Numbered from the stretch's first letter, positions 10,127 through 20,485 are shown. The stretch: DNA of 64,000 nt from Bathynomus jamesi (GCA_023014485.1 JAJOZX010000926.1:735001-799000); one strand, 5' to 3'. A program made the numbers and translations. The notes: generated by a model not told the origin, from the letters alone.

Positions 10127-11096
10127 GACTATATAGTCTCATAAGACAAAGACCAATTATTTTTAATATTTTTCATAATAATGCTTCAGAAAAATATTTG
10201 GTATATTTTTCATATTCCTGAAGCAATAGAGATATATTTAAGGCACTATGCATACAAAGAAGAGTCCTCATATAAATAGGCATTCTAACTGCAATGACAG
10301 TCATATCTAATATTATAAATATGTTCGTACGTCGATTAATTTGAGAAGTGAAACATGAAGTTGTTAATTAATAAACGAGAACACAAGTATAAACCAATGT
10401 TTTAGATTACATAAATTTCGAAGTTTATCAAGAAAGCCAAATCTGCGTAGAATTCGAAAGTCAGTCAGTCTATTTGAATGGTCCCATAAATCTCTAAAAA
10501 GAGTGTTCTGGAAAATATGTAACTAAAATCAGAGCGGGACAAAGAGTCGAGTTTACGAGCCAAAAGGCATAGATTTAATTAAGACAGAATGTCCACGAGG
10601 AAGGCGAAAGGTGAACTTCTTTATGTACACCAACTGGTGAAAGATAGCATCGAAAATAATGTTCAAAATAGATTAACGATTCATTGTCCGTTAAATCTGT
10701 TTTTAAAATCTAAAACACCAAAAATAAACGCTAACGAATGAACGACAACATTTTACATCTTCCGTGATGGAATTCAGTATCCATTTATGTTTACATCAGC
10801 TAGCTTTTAAAACCCGAACAGCGGAGCAGTGATACAGCCTCTTCTCTCGACAAGCATCTTGTATACAGCGAGATAAAAGATGCAACGTTTCTTAAGGTAG
10901 AGTGAGTGCCCATTTAGAAGGGGAAATATGAAAAAAAAATGAGGGACAGTGGCATCACTGTCACTGTGCCAAATTTGATTCGAGACAGTTTTGGATTAAA
11001 AGGTTATAATTAGGTGTTTAAATATAAATATTTTTTACATTTGACATTGCGAATTTATTTTTAAATTTACATATAACAGTTCTTTAATATACAGAG

Positions 11097-11097
<1 letters not shown>
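10127..11097. other. No recognisable gene
   Basis: Anonymous AT-rich sequence. No motif, repeat partner or long frame was found. Confidence 0.4.
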
Positions 11098-11128
<31 letters not shown>

Positions 11129-11148
11129 TATATATATATATATATATT
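11098..11148. repeat. (TA)n tract
   Basis: An interrupted TA tract immediately left of the foldback element. A short TA tract also follows that element at 11759-11770. Confidence 0.95.
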
Positions 11149-11150
11149 AC

Positions 11151-11754
11151 AGTCAAAGTGTGTAACCAGCCATTTCACGTAATGGCTGAAATTCCACCTT
11201 GGTCATTTCGGACAAGATCATTTGCCCGGTTAGGTCAACTGTATGTCAAAGGCATACAGTTGACCTAACCGGGCAAATGATCTTGTAAGTTGTGTTATTT
11301 TTGTTAGTTTTAACGAAAATAACACGACTTAACCTAACCAATTGTCAAGGGCATAGAGTTGACCTAACCGGGCCTTCAATGGTGGACATCGGAATAACAT
11401 TAAAGGCCCGGTTAGTATTTGAAAACCTCTATATTGAAAATTCAAATGTGTTCAAATGTGTATTTGAAGAGTGTTTCTCACTTCTTTGAACAGACCTGTG
11501 GATGTATGTATGTTTTAGCAGATTTAGTTAGTTAAATAAAGGTTTCCAATTTTATTGTGATGTTTGTTATTTCTATGAATTCATGACAAAAGTCATTTTA
11601 GCCATTTCACGAAATGACCAAGGTGGAATTTCAGTCATTTCGCGTAACGTCTGAAGATTTTAGTCACTTCGTGAAATGACCAAGTGAAACAGCCATTTCG
11701 CGAAATGACAACGTTTCAGCCAGTACGCGAAATGGCTGGTTACACACTTTAACT
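11151..11754 (+). mobile_element. Foldback TIR element, copy 1 (CATTTCGCGAAATG family)
   Basis: The ends AGTCAAAGTGTGTAACCAGC and GCTGGTTACACACTTTAACT are inverted repeats. Subterminal regions hold several copies of the palindrome CATTTCGCGAAATG and variants. The interior carries a hairpin (11216-11282, arms around GCCCGGTTAGGTCAACTGTA), a second hairpin (11287-11331) and then a stretch with AATAAA. A copy in opposite orientation lies at 20487-21036. No transposase is encoded. A 65-codon frame (11292-11489) matches a frame in the other copy only because the DNA is nearly identical. Confidence 0.85.
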
Positions 11755-11770
11755 GAAACATATATATATA

Positions 11771-12470
11771 GGGTGTCCCAGAAAAATGTGTATTTTTATT
11801 TGGCCGTTATTTTATAATGAATGTATATTTTATTATTGGAGTTTCTTCTTTAGAAAAGTGATAGACTGGAGTGTTTATTCGGTATATATGTATACATTTC
11901 TAATCTTTCATTACTTGATAACTAATAAATATTGTATATTAAAACCGTTCTTTCATCATTTCATACTTAAAGCAAAAACATTTTTCTAATTTCTACGAAA
12001 TTAGAAGATGATGATGCCGCTACCAATAGACTATAGCCTGGTAAGGTCAAAGAAGGCCTTAATTTTATAGACAAAGGGTGTTTACTGTTTAGTCTTCAGC
12101 AGGATGGAGCACCTCCACACCCTGCTCGTGAAACTCCCAACTTTTTGAGGAAGCATTTTTTCGGCTGACTAATCTCCCTTCATGAGCCAGTGGAATGGCT
12201 CTCATACTCACCCGACCTCACACCCCTTGACTTTTTTTTGTAGGGTTACATAAAAGTCAGGATCTATTCTACCGAGCCAAAGACACTCGAAGACCTAAAG
12301 ACCAAAGTGTATGAAGTAATCAACAACATCCCAACTCATCTATTTCCAAATATTATATCAAACATTTGTGTAAGATTGAATATTGTGTTAGTAGAAAATG
12401 GCGATTACGCTGAACATATTAATTAGGTTAATAAACTCCTACGTATTACGTACCTATTGCGTTTGTCTTT
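11771..12470 (+). pseudogene. mariner/Tc-type element, internally deleted
   Basis: The left end GGGTGTCCCAGAAAAATGTG is a typical IS630/Tc1/mariner terminus and abuts a short (TA)n. About 330 bp later the plus strand encodes the C-terminal third of a transposase. It includes LQQDGAPPHPA with the second catalytic Asp, then SYSPDLTPLDFFL with the third, then VYEVINNIPTHLFPNI and a terminal stop at about 12424. Stops lie after FFG and before GYIK. The N-terminal DNA-binding region and first catalytic Asp are gone, so the element has an internal deletion. A possible decayed right end GGGACATCTGG lies at about 12525. Confidence 0.75.
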
Positions 12471-12533
12471 GTGTCTAGAGATTTCTTTCTTTTGTGTTTA
12501 GCTTAGAAGATTTATTTAGAAATAGGGACATCT

Positions 12534-12579
<46 letters not shown>
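12534..12579. repeat. (GT)n microsatellite
   Basis: An uninterrupted GT tract of about 46 bases. Confidence 0.95.
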
Positions 12580-12581
<2 letters not shown>

Positions 12582-12793
12582 AAAGAAGCAATAGAGCGGT
12601 AAACTGGTCCATAAAGAAGGTATTAGCAGTAATAGAGGGATTATTTCAGGTTTCCAAAGTCCACCTTTAAAAGAAGATTTGGAATTTACGATAAATAAGT
12701 AAATAAATAAATCAAAATAATGAAATGTGAAAAAATATTTGTGAAATTAAATTAGAATTAAGTTTTGTCGTTGTTGTATATGGCTATGATAAA

Positions 12794-12795
<2 letters not shown>

Positions 12796-12868
<73 letters not shown>
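12796..12868. repeat. (CT)n microsatellite
   Basis: A pure CT tract of about 73 bases. Its complement produces a long Arg-Glu frame that is not a gene. Confidence 0.97.
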
Positions 12869-12871
<3 letters not shown>

Positions 12872-13724
12872 TATTCGAAATTAATTCCTGGTCAATAAAA
12901 TTATTGATTTTCATTTCTAAAAATTTCTGATATGCCCGCATACCCCTCCAGAGTTTCATTTGAATGGAAACGAGTATGTACTGATTAGTTTACCCTTCGA
13001 TATTGACATAAACAAAAACCAAATGTGGTGAAGAGGGACAGAAAAAGAACACGAAAGGATATATGATGAAGATGTTGAAAGGCGAAGTCTTTTAAAGAGT
13101 CGAGTCAGTGAATCATTAGGGACAAATCATTCATGACTCACCATCCATTTCAGGTGTGGCCTACGATATATTACCCTTGTGTCAACCCACAACCAGTATA
13201 TACACATGTATACATTATCACACACATCAGAGAGAGAGAGAGAGAGAGAAGAGAGAGATTAACGTAGGCAATCATTAGTTCTGAATTTAATATATAGGTC
13301 TAGCCTCAAATTTTATATACTGGCCTCGTCTATCTATTTATATTTTTATCTATTTCCCTGTTTACCTATTTGCCTCTATTTATCCGTATATATCAGTGCG
13401 TATAAAAATAAAATTTCTCTATTGGAAGAGAAAACGTTTCGGGCAGAGTGACTATTACCCTTCTCGAGACAGAGGAAGATTCTATATGCAGGAAAATGAG
13501 TTATTTTCGATTTTGAGAAAAGCAGACAGGATTCATTCTGGTACTCTCCCAATTTTGGTCATTCCCATTTTCCTCTTGGTCCAAAAAATGAGAAGTCTGA
13601 AAATGGGAATCTCGAAGGAGGCAATTTTCAAATCGATCCGACTCCCTTTACCATTGTAGGATTTCTTACTTTTAGTCAGATTTCTTATGGAAAATACCCG
13701 TCAGGCATGAAACCGATATATAAC
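12869..13724. other. No recognisable gene; (GA)n at 13230-13256
   Basis: Anonymous sequence with a short interrupted GA tract. An 87-codon frame at 13396-13659 shows no domain. Confidence 0.4.
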
Positions 13725-14286
13725 TAGTGATGCACCGAAGCTCCGGCCGAACAGGAGTTCCGGCCATTTTAGAAAACCTCCTGCTCCGGCCGGAGGTCTC
13801 ACTAAACTCCGTGCCAAGTACACCAAACTCAATTCTGACAACTTTTACTTTTAATTCTATAAAACCTCATTTCTGCACCTATCCGAATATTTCAGTTCTC
13901 AGATGACTGTAATAATAATTTATTTTATGAGTGATCAGTGATTGTATTAATATTTCAGTTCTCAGTGACTGTAATAATAATTTATTTTATGAGTGATCAG
14001 TGATTGTATTAATATTTCAGTTCTCAATGACTGTAATAATAATTTATTTTAAGAGTGATCAGTGACTGTATTAATAATTGATTTGATATAGGCTACTTTA
14101 CCCAGCATTCAGCAAGACATCATAAGTTTCATAACCTGAGGATATTCTGTTCAATGGGAATTTTTAGAGAAATTAGCACACACAAAGCATAGAAACTCGA
14201 CTTTTATAAAGTCGGAGGAAAAAACACTAAGCCGGAGGTTCCGGCCCTCCGGCATCCGGCCAAAATCTGCCTCCGGTGCATCACTA
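13725..14286. mobile_element. hAT-type MITE (TAGTGATGCACCG family), copy 1
   Basis: The ends TAGTGATGCACCGAAGC and GCCTCCGGTGCATCACTA are inverted repeats. The flanks TATATAAC (13717) and GTTATAAC (14287) match at 6 of 8. Subterminal blocks are repeats of CCGGCC and CCGGAG. The 562-bp element contains a minisatellite but no gene. Relatives with the same terminus lie at 25856 and 55914. Confidence 0.8.
13885..14090. repeat. Minisatellite, ~62-63-bp period, three copies
   Basis: Units beginning TTCAGTTCTCA occur at 13891, 13954 and 14016. Each continues GACTGTAATAATAATTTATT and GAGTGATCAGTGA. The third copy is followed by a partial unit. It lies inside the MITE. Confidence 0.9.
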
Positions 14287-14406
14287 GTTATAACCCTCTT
14301 TCTTGTATACCATTTCTCAAATTAAAATACTCTTTTTGCAACTCTTGAATTCACATTTCGGACAGCGAATAAGAATGAGGATGGCGTCAAGTGCAAAGTA
14401 AATATA

Positions 14407-14438
<32 letters not shown>

Positions 14439-14640
14439 ATGTCTGTCTCTCTGTTCATGTTCGTTCATACACGCCTCAATGGTTAGGGTAATGTGCAGCA
14501 AATTTAGTATACACATTAAGTGAGAACCAGAGGAAGGTTTTAGTAACACACCCGCCCCTCCCAGTTTGTGTTTCAGGCGGCATTTGCTGCGCAAGATGCA
14601 GTGGGCGTTCTAGTATACATACAGTACAGATATAGAGGGC
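14287..14640. other. No recognisable gene; (GT)n(TA)n at 14407-14440
   Basis: A compound GT/TA microsatellite sits in anonymous sequence. Confidence 0.4.
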
Positions 14641-14722
14641 CAAGTGATTTTTGAGGTGTAAACCTGAGTCGAATAAGGAACAACAATACTAGTCCATATG
14701 CAAGCATTTAATAATAATCAAA

Positions 14723-14760
14723 GGTTTCGACATATTCCAGTTCCACTGTCATCTTCAGTG
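14723..14760 (-). ncRNA. Hammerhead ribozyme-like core, Penelope terminus
   Basis: On the minus strand CTGAAGA (14752-14758) is an exact match to CUGANGA. A stem with GACA and its partner TGTC follows, then GAAA (14725-14728). One extra base separates the core from the stem, as in the other copies in this window. Penelope-like elements are known to carry hammerhead motifs in their terminal repeats. Activity is not shown. Confidence 0.5.
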
Positions 14761-14785
14761 CTAAAATTATTATATATATATGTGT

Positions 14786-14818
<33 letters not shown>

Positions 14819-15118
14819 CATTTTAATACAATTAAAATATAAAATATTATAAAAGAAACCATAAAAGGGGGGTTTACCCTTAAGATAAGAGTAAATGCAA
14901 GTAAAAACAAAATAATTTAGGGGAACATTATGGAAAAGTTTAAAATGTAGAACATTAAAATCTATAAAAACCTTAAAAGAAACAAATCAGATACCTACGA
15001 GTTACTCGATCACAGATGCAGCAGAGAATGAGAGATGAGGAAGGTTGATGCAATTTGTTGAACGGCGCTAATTTGGTTGGTTGGTAGGTAAACAAAATTT
15101 TATTGCAGGATATTGAGG

Positions 15119-15250
15119 TTATGGAATGGGGGTATGATGGTTTATATCTGGTTTATGTTTGAAAATGAGTATTGTTTCTAAGAGGAGTAGGTCGTGTTTA
15201 TTGGCTTTAGCAATTATTGAAAAATTATTAGATCTAATTGGGTGGTCTTT
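15119..15250 (-). pseudogene. Penelope GIY-YIG endonuclease, C-terminal piece
   Basis: The minus-strand frame reads KKDHPIRSNNFSIIAKANKH and then LLLLETILIFKHKPDINHHT. This matches the tail of the GIY-YIG domain, where a conserved Glu (LLETILI) precedes the final KxxPxxN stretch. The catalytic GIY and YIG strands are missing because a hAT MITE starts at 15255. Comparison is with the better-preserved endonuclease at 21505-21822. Confidence 0.6.
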
Positions 15251-15254
15251 TTTA

Positions 15255-15447
15255 CAGTGTTTCCCAACCGGGGTCCATATGGCTCCCTGGGGGCCATGGC
15301 ACATTTGAAGGGGGCCACAAGAAAATGTTATTTTGTAAAATAGAGTTAAATCTGCATATTACCTACTGAAAATAATGCTTATGGGGGCCACAGGAAAAAA
15401 TAAGGTTCCTAAGGGGGCCATAAGCCAAAACCGGTTGGGAACCACTG
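15255..15447. mobile_element. hAT-type MITE (CAGTGTTTCCCAACC termini)
   Basis: The ends CAGTGTTTCCCAACCGG and CCGGTTGGGAACCACTG are inverted repeats. Internal GGGGGCCA(T/C) blocks are repeated three to four times. No 8-bp duplication is visible. The termini match the family at 59620-59845. Confidence 0.75.
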
Positions 15448-15697
15448 GGTCACCGTCACTCTAACTGATGGGAGTGGGAACGTATATGCGATTGGGAGGG
15501 ATTTGTTAGTCTATTTTTAGTGCGACTGCTAATATCCTTGTGGTTTCTTTTATAATATTTTATATTTTAATTACATTAACTTTATAATTTCATGACTTTT
15601 AATTTTTAATTTCGTTTATGGCATTTGTGTTAATATTTAGAAATTGTTTTAAATTCATAGTTGGTTTTTAATTGTATTTATATCTTTCATTTTAGCA

Positions 15698-15725
15698 TTG
15701 AAGATGACATTAGAATATGTCGAAA
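15698..15725 (+). ncRNA. Degraded hammerhead-like core, inverted Penelope terminus
   Basis: TTGAAGA (first core base C changed to T) is followed by GACAT, a 6-base loop, ATGTC and GAAA. The stem is intact and the core is not. Confidence 0.4.
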
Positions 15726-15772
15726 GCTTTGATTATTAAATATTTGCATATGAACTAGTCTTGTTGTTCCTG

Positions 15773-15830
15773 ATATATATATATATATATATATATAGTG
15801 TGTGTGTGCACGCGCGCGTAGACCGAACGA
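15773..15830. repeat. (TA)n(GT)n microsatellite
   Basis: A TA tract is followed by GT and GC-rich alternating purine-pyrimidine bases, a potential Z-DNA tract. Confidence 0.9.
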
Positions 15831-16035
15831 ATTACATTATATCTGGACAACATGAAGCCACTTGCGCCTATCGAAGTTATTTAAGTCAAGATAAATGGTC
15901 TAAAGCTATATTTTATGATAAAATTTTGCAAAATATTTTAACCTAACCCAATATGTATCCTAACCTAGCGCAGCTTAAACTAACCTACCTAGGGTCTAAC
16001 TGAAACTAATCTAACCTAAAATAAAATCGAAAAGT
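15831..16035. repeat. AACCTAACC-rich stretch
   Basis: Between 15940 and 16020 the motif CCTAACC and variants recur at irregular spacing, related to the arthropod telomere repeat TTAGG. No gene was seen. Confidence 0.5.
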
Positions 16036-16227
16036 TATATATATATATATATATAATCAGCAAACAACCACAGGGAAAAGGAAACACAAAGTCCGAGCGC
16101 TTCCTTGATAATGTGAATATATCACGAAAGCGCTCGAACTTTGTGTTTCCTTTTCCCTGTGGTTGTTTGCTGATTAATAAGGTCACGTGTTATTTTGTGA
16201 TTTTAGTGCATATATATATATATATAT
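16036..16227. mobile_element. Snap-back palindrome of a Penelope terminus
   Basis: (TA)n tracts flank a palindrome of about 120 bp. The left arm starts AATCAGCAAACAACCACAGG, and the right arm ends with the exact complement. The loop is CCTTGATAATGTGAATATAT. The plus strand carries a hammerhead-like CACGAAAGCGC with a mutated core (TTGATAA). It appears to be two terminal copies joined head to head. Confidence 0.8.
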
Positions 16228-17027
16228 TACAGCCGAATGAAAACTTACTTCAAAGAAGCACTGCTTTTTTCACAATTCGAGAGTCGAGAGAGTATCCCAA
16301 ACCCACGTCTCTCACAAACACTTGCAGCAGGTGCACTGACGTTTATGCGGTGTACCACGTACCCATGAAAACCCTCGGCTCTGCCCATCCCTCCAAATTT
16401 GGGCAAAGGTGGCATCATTGTTCGAATATTTTAAGTCAACCGCGAACGGGTTGGAAAAAGGAACGACAAGGACATCTGTCATGAACGCTGATGGAAAATC
16501 ATCTACATGGAAGTCATCAGAATTTGTTTATAATGGAATGTTTTAAAGGATTTTTAATTTAAAGTTAAGTATTCCTGTATCTCGTTTTTTGTAATTATAT
16601 AAAAATTCGATTCTGTAATAAATAAGGAAGAAGGCTTTTAATGTACAGAATTTACGCAAACGGAAAATTCATTATAAATTTATTATGGTATATGTCATAT
16701 AGGAATGCATCTACGGTTTTCGCGTAGATGACTTTCTGTTCTTGTTAACAGACCTTGTTTCATATAGGCTAGACCCCTCGCTAGATTAAACCAATGTTGG
16801 TGCACTTTTAATTACTGATTAAATATGAAGGATACCGCCATTTTTATTTAAAATTCTGAATACCAAATATCAATACTTATATTAGCTCCTGCGGAAATGA
16901 CAAATATTTATTGTAAAATGGAGACCACTTCTTCACGAAAGTCATCACGCATAAATCGCAGGAGAAGATGCAATTGTTTCGGTGTTACCCACAACATTCA
17001 TGGTGTGATCATTTCGATATACTTTAT
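16228..17027. other. No recognisable gene
   Basis: Anonymous sequence. A 123-codon plus-strand frame (16113-16484) overlaps the palindrome and TA tract and has no domain. Confidence 0.4.
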
Positions 17028-17330
17028 GATACCTCATGATGGCTTCGAACGACGATTCAGGATTGACGTTCGGGTAACCCCTCTACAGCATTCCGCCTCA
17101 TTTGCAAGATTTGGTAGAGGAGAAAATTTGCACAAGAACCTGTTCAGGGTGGTGTGCTGAAGGTTCCTCACTTCTTTTGGCAGCACGTTAAAAAGTATTC
17201 TGAGGGCATTTTCCATCCTCGTTTTCATGGCCCCCTGTCCCACCGCAGTTGGGACAGTACAGAATTTGCCTCTTCTCTCATTCCAGTGTGTTTCTCATTT
17301 CTAAAATTTGAGACACAACCCTCGAGTATT
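17028..17330 (-). pseudogene. LINE C-terminal fragment (FLCKxP family), copy 1
   Basis: The minus strand encodes GAMKTRMENALRILFNVLPK, then EVRNLQ, then TLNRFLCKF and a tail ending SILNRRSKPS with a stop. It matches the 53680-53853 fragment (LDRFLCKVPDKTCVAGYEGI and a C-terminus RSILNCYSNPRSK). These are the last residues of a non-LTR reverse transcriptase polyprotein. The RT motifs are absent. The clade cannot be assigned from this piece. Confidence 0.6.
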
Positions 17331-17639
17331 TTCCATACGTATATTATTGTTATACATATATTATTATTACGTCTAGGTCTGCAATGTCTCGCTTTCTGCA
17401 TGGGTTTGTGAGTACTGAGCGATACTCAATTGTTGCAGAGCCGTAACCAAAGGTGTGCTTAAGGTGGGAGGGTTCCAACCTGGTGGCCAAAGGGTCACAA
17501 AGAGGATGAATGATTGGAATGTAGGAAACGGGGAAAATCAACTTCAGAAATTAACCTAAAATTACAGGGGTGAAAAAGTCAACTCTGTAACGATGACTTG
17601 AGAGATGAACGGCGAAAGGAAATCTTTACAGGATCGATA

Positions 17640-17935
17640 TAGATCGGACGCTAAAAGGAAAACGGACGCAAGAACGTCTGAAGCAAAACATAACACCTTT
17701 GCCACCATCACTGAAACTGAAGACAACTTTCAATCGCCGATTAGCTTAACAATGATTCAGCGATAGTACACGAATTTGGAATTCATTATCAAAAAAAAAA
17801 CTGAAATACACAACCAAGCAAGCTCGTTTCAACTTCGTCGAACATCAAGTTAATGATGAAATAGATTTTTGGAGCAAAGTTATTTTCTCTGATGAAAAGA
17901 CCTGCCCGAAAGTATCACGGCAGAGTTAGAGGCTA
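17640..17935 (+). pseudogene. Tc1/Tc3-like transposase fragment, first catalytic region
   Basis: The plus strand encodes KKLKYTTKQARFNFVEHQV, then DFWSKVIFSDEKTCP. This is the first catalytic Asp (FSDEK) of a Tc1/Tc3-type transposase, with the usual RL(N)FAxxH segment before it. A shifted frame continues YHGRVRG. The catalytic domain then breaks off. The next expected segment (GHVSxNxWxWMS) appears at 19780-20005, beyond a hAT element, so the two pieces probably belonged to one gene. Confidence 0.6.
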
Positions 17936-18392
17936 AGTGGCCTTGTTTCGGCTCTAAAATTAAGTCACTAATGTAACATGTTAACCGTTTCGTAACTAAG
18001 GCCAAAGTGGATTTACATATATGTAACGAACTTCCGTTCTAAATCTGGCCTGATTATTGCAGTTAACTTTTGCAAATAACTAAATTTTTTGCTAAAATAA
18101 ATTTCTTTGGCGAACATTTTTTCCCTCGAAAAGAAATCTGCGGAAATTCCACATAATGTTTGAGAAAAAAATAAATTCTATTTTCAAGTTTCATATTTTA
18201 AGGAATTTTAGATGATTAAATTCAATTGCTTTAAATTGTCCGGAAGTCAAAATTTACTAAAAATCTAAGAAATTTTATTATTGTGAAAAGGAATTAAAAA
18301 TAACGGACAAATGTGTGTCAGACTTAATTTCTATGTTATGTTATATTATGTTACGTTATATTTCTATACTCCCTTGCAAACCCCTTTTGTTA
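17936..18392. other. No recognisable gene
   Basis: AT-rich sequence between the Tc fragment and the hAT element, with a (TTATG)-like run at 18330-18360. It may itself be inserted DNA splitting the Tc gene. Confidence 0.35.
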
Positions 18393-18521
18393 GCTGATGG
18401 CAGGGCCGTTTCTAGCATTTTTGGGGCCCTAGACAAGTTTTTTTTGGGGGGTCCCCAACCCTATTAGCTGATCATTTGCCAGATATGCATAAAAAAATCT
18501 ACCTTATATACGTATAATGTG

Positions 18522-18553
<32 letters not shown>

Positions 18554-18556
18554 TAT

Positions 18557-18706
18557 ATGCTGCAAACCCACAAGGAAAAAGAAAAACGATTCCAAGGCTT
18601 TTCGTGCATTCAGAGCTACACCTCGTCAGGGAATGACGAGGTGTAGCTCTGAATACACGAAAGGCCTTGGAATCGTTTTTCTTTTTCCTTGTGGGTTTGC
18701 AGCATT
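18557..18706. mobile_element. Snap-back palindrome of a Penelope terminus
   Basis: Arms of about 72 bp run from GCTGCAAACCCACAAGG to its complement ending GGTTTGCAGC. On the minus strand CTGACGA (18623-18629) is an exact hammerhead core, followed by a GTGTA/TGCAC stem and GAAA (18600-18603). The plus-strand arm has ATGACGA instead. The element is followed by CACGTG and TTAATTGTG, as in the other Penelope ends, and is flanked by TA tracts. Confidence 0.8.
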
Positions 18707-18780
18707 CATTCATTTCACGTGTTTAATTGTGAAATTCATCCCATATATATATATATATATATATATAACCTTTGGTTAAC

Positions 18781-19051
18781 TTCCGCCCGAATTGTTCATT
18801 CCGACGAAGGTCAAGCTTCTCACTCCACCTTAGACCTACAGTTTAACGTGGAATCCGAACCACGCCCCATCAGCAGCCCAGCGTCTTAACCACTAGGCCA
18901 CCTAGGGTACCCATTTATCTACCAACCACTTTCTTTATTGCGTGGAGGGATGAACAGCTGGGTTTTGCTGCACGCCGGCTGCCATCGGGTCTTGAACCCG
19001 GGGCCGATAGATTCGTAGTCAGCGACGCTAACCACTACACCACCGAGGCGC
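18781..19051 (-). repeat. Dimeric tRNA-derived SINE, copy 2
   Basis: The minus strand starts GCGCCTCGGTGGTGTAGTGG and has box B GGTTCAAGACC. The second unit reads GGCCTAGTGGTTAAGACGC (box A) and GTGGTTCGGATTCCACG (box B). The tail is CTGTAGGTC, AAGGTGGAG and CTTGACCTTCGTCGGAATG. It is nearly collinear with 3972-4247. (TA)n flanks the 5' end. Confidence 0.85.
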
Positions 19052-19779
19052 ATTATATATATATGGAAAGCCACACGTGCCATGCACAAAGTCCTTAACT
19101 TTTCCGGCCATGAGGCAGCGCGATCATGCTGGGTTTTTTTGGCATACATGTGTGTGTGAGAGAGAGAGAGAGAGAGAGGCATAAATAGGAGAGAAAGCGA
19201 AATGGTTACTAACTTTTTTCATTTATTTTAAAGAATATACCTATAACTAGCATTGCACACAATAAGCCAAATCTGCATTGTCAAAATGAAAATTTTCATT
19301 GAAAGTTAGTGTTTCTTTTGTTGCAATTTTTAAATGTAATTAACAGTGCACACTTTGAACAAAAACATTTTTAAAAACATTTCACTCAATAAATACAAAG
19401 ATTGTTTCGAATTCAATCACTATCGTATCTTCCAGAAATTTGGCCCCCTACACTCCTAACATTAAATATAAAAAAATATAAATAAATTATAAATTAATAT
19501 AAATAAATAAATTATTAAATTATAAATAACTTTAAACATAAAATGCGAAGGCTGATGGGGCACCCTAAAAGCAGCGGGACCCTAGGCAGTCGCCTATTTC
19601 GCCTATTGGAGGAAACGGCCCTGGCTGATGGTAAGCTACCATTAAAAGTGTGAAAATAAAAATAGGCTTAAAACAAGACGCAAAAATTTGTGCGTATAAA
19701 ATAAAGGTCATCGGCGTGTCTCTGGACCATCCTGAACTAGTGAATCCACGCGCAGTATAATAGGTGTAATCGAACGGTG

Positions 19780-20005
19780 GTTGCACGACATATAAACGAG
19801 GAGCGGACACGTGTCTAATAATATTTGGGCGTGGATGAGTGGTTTTGGAGTTAGCAAAATGACGAGACTAAAACGAGGGTTTATGTCAGATAAATTTATT
19901 GATATTCTTGAGGAAGTGATACCTACTATCATCAGTCAGAGCTGTGCTACATCCGGAGAGCATTATATTTATGCAAGATATACTGTATATCTGTTCCATA
20001 GTTAA
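19780..20005 (+). pseudogene. Tc1/Tc3-like transposase fragment, central region
   Basis: The frame 19811-20005 gives SNNIWAWMSGFGVSKMTRL, then FMSDKFIDILEEVIPTI. This matches the segment between the first and second catalytic Asp of Tc3-like transposases (VWGWMS...G, F.A.KYI.IL). GHV immediately precedes it. It stops before the second catalytic Asp. It is probably the continuation of 17640-17935, separated by the hAT element at 18401-19623 and flanking unassigned DNA. Confidence 0.55.
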
Positions 20006-20036
20006 GAAAAGTTAAGCAGGTTTTCAGGAGTAACTA

Positions 20037-20196
20037 TATATATATATATATTATATATATAATATATATATATATATTATTGGGGTTGTTTAACCGCATT
20101 CGCAACATCTAAGGTCATATGACAGAGGGGACCTACAGCTTTACGTGGGATCCGAACCACGGTTCGCTACATAATCTGGGTGCGGAGGAAGGTCTC

Positions 20197-20268
<72 letters not shown>
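20037..20268. repeat. (TA)n tracts flanking a SINE fragment
   Basis: TA tracts occur at 20035-20078 and 20201-20268, the latter interrupted by one AA. Confidence 0.95.
20080..20199 (-). repeat. 5S-derived SINE, 3' portion
   Basis: The minus strand begins TGGGAGACC (the end of 5S box C) and continues GAACCGTGGTTCGGATCCCA (tRNA-like box B), CTGTAGGTCCCCTCTGTCAT and GACCTTAGATGTTGCGAA. It matches the right two-thirds of the copy at 46920-47093. The 5S part is truncated at the TA tract. Confidence 0.75.
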
Positions 20269-20269
<1 letters not shown>

Positions 20270-20272
<3 letters not shown>

Positions 20273-20436
20273 AAACACAGACCGTGCATGGAACAGGGAA
20301 CTCTTCTGGATCCTATATGCTTTGCAGATAGCTGGTGAGGGAAGCTATATTTTGGGGCCTCTCTGCGAGTAACCCGGTGCCTACGTTGGGCTTTCCATCA
20401 TTAAAAAGATGGTCTGGTCTGTGTTTAACATATAAG
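20270..20436. repeat. Small unclassified TIR element
   Basis: ATGTTAAACACAGACC at the left and GGTCTGTGTTTAACAT at the right are inverted repeats of 16 bp. The left end shares ACAGACCGTGCATGGAACAG with 4447-4465. TA tracts lie on both sides. There is no frame and no family is known to me. Confidence 0.6.
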
Positions 20437-20463
20437 TTTCTCAGGGGACCATTCTGAGTTTGT

Positions 20464-20485
20464 ATATATATATATATATATATAT
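20464..20485. repeat. (TA)n tract
   Basis: A short TA tract directly left of foldback copy 2. Confidence 0.9.

Larger units (their letters stand above)
14645..15776 (-). mobile_element. Penelope-like element remnant with inverted termini
   Basis: The left terminus (14645-14770) and right terminus (15690-15776) are inverted copies of one sequence: GGAACAACA, CTAGTCCATATGCA, AATCAAAG and TTTCGACATATTC on the left, and their complements on the right. Between them the minus strand carries the end of a Penelope GIY-YIG endonuclease (15119-15250) interrupted by a hAT MITE (15255-15447). The reverse transcriptase is absent. Inverted terminal copies are a known configuration for Penelope-like elements. 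Confidence 0.7.
18401..19623. mobile_element. Non-autonomous hAT element with perfect TSD
   Basis: The ends CAGGGCCGTTTCTAGC and GGAGGAAACGGCCCTG are inverted repeats. The flanking 8-bp duplication GCTGATGG (18393-18400 and 19624-19631) is exact. Near the right end GGGACCCTAGGCAGTCGCC parallels the GCCCTAGGCGATCGCC of the 57399-58620 element, so both belong to the same hAT group. No transposase remains. Inside lie a Penelope palindrome, a dimeric SINE, TA tracts and a GA tract, all later insertions or captured sequence. Confidence 0.9.

Noticed and set aside
11292..11489. 65-codon frame matched by a frame at 20669-20887
   Set aside because: The similarity follows from near-identical DNA in two copies of one foldback element, and the frame overlaps hairpins. 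No codon-level conservation can be shown.
12747..12959. Open frame with a long Arg-Glu repeat
   Set aside because: It is the translation of the (CT)n microsatellite on the opposite strand; flanking codons show no domain.
18950..19051. Possible tRNA gene
   Set aside because: Box A and box B are present but no cloverleaf can be completed, and the sequence continues into a second tRNA-like unit and a shared tail, as in a SINE.
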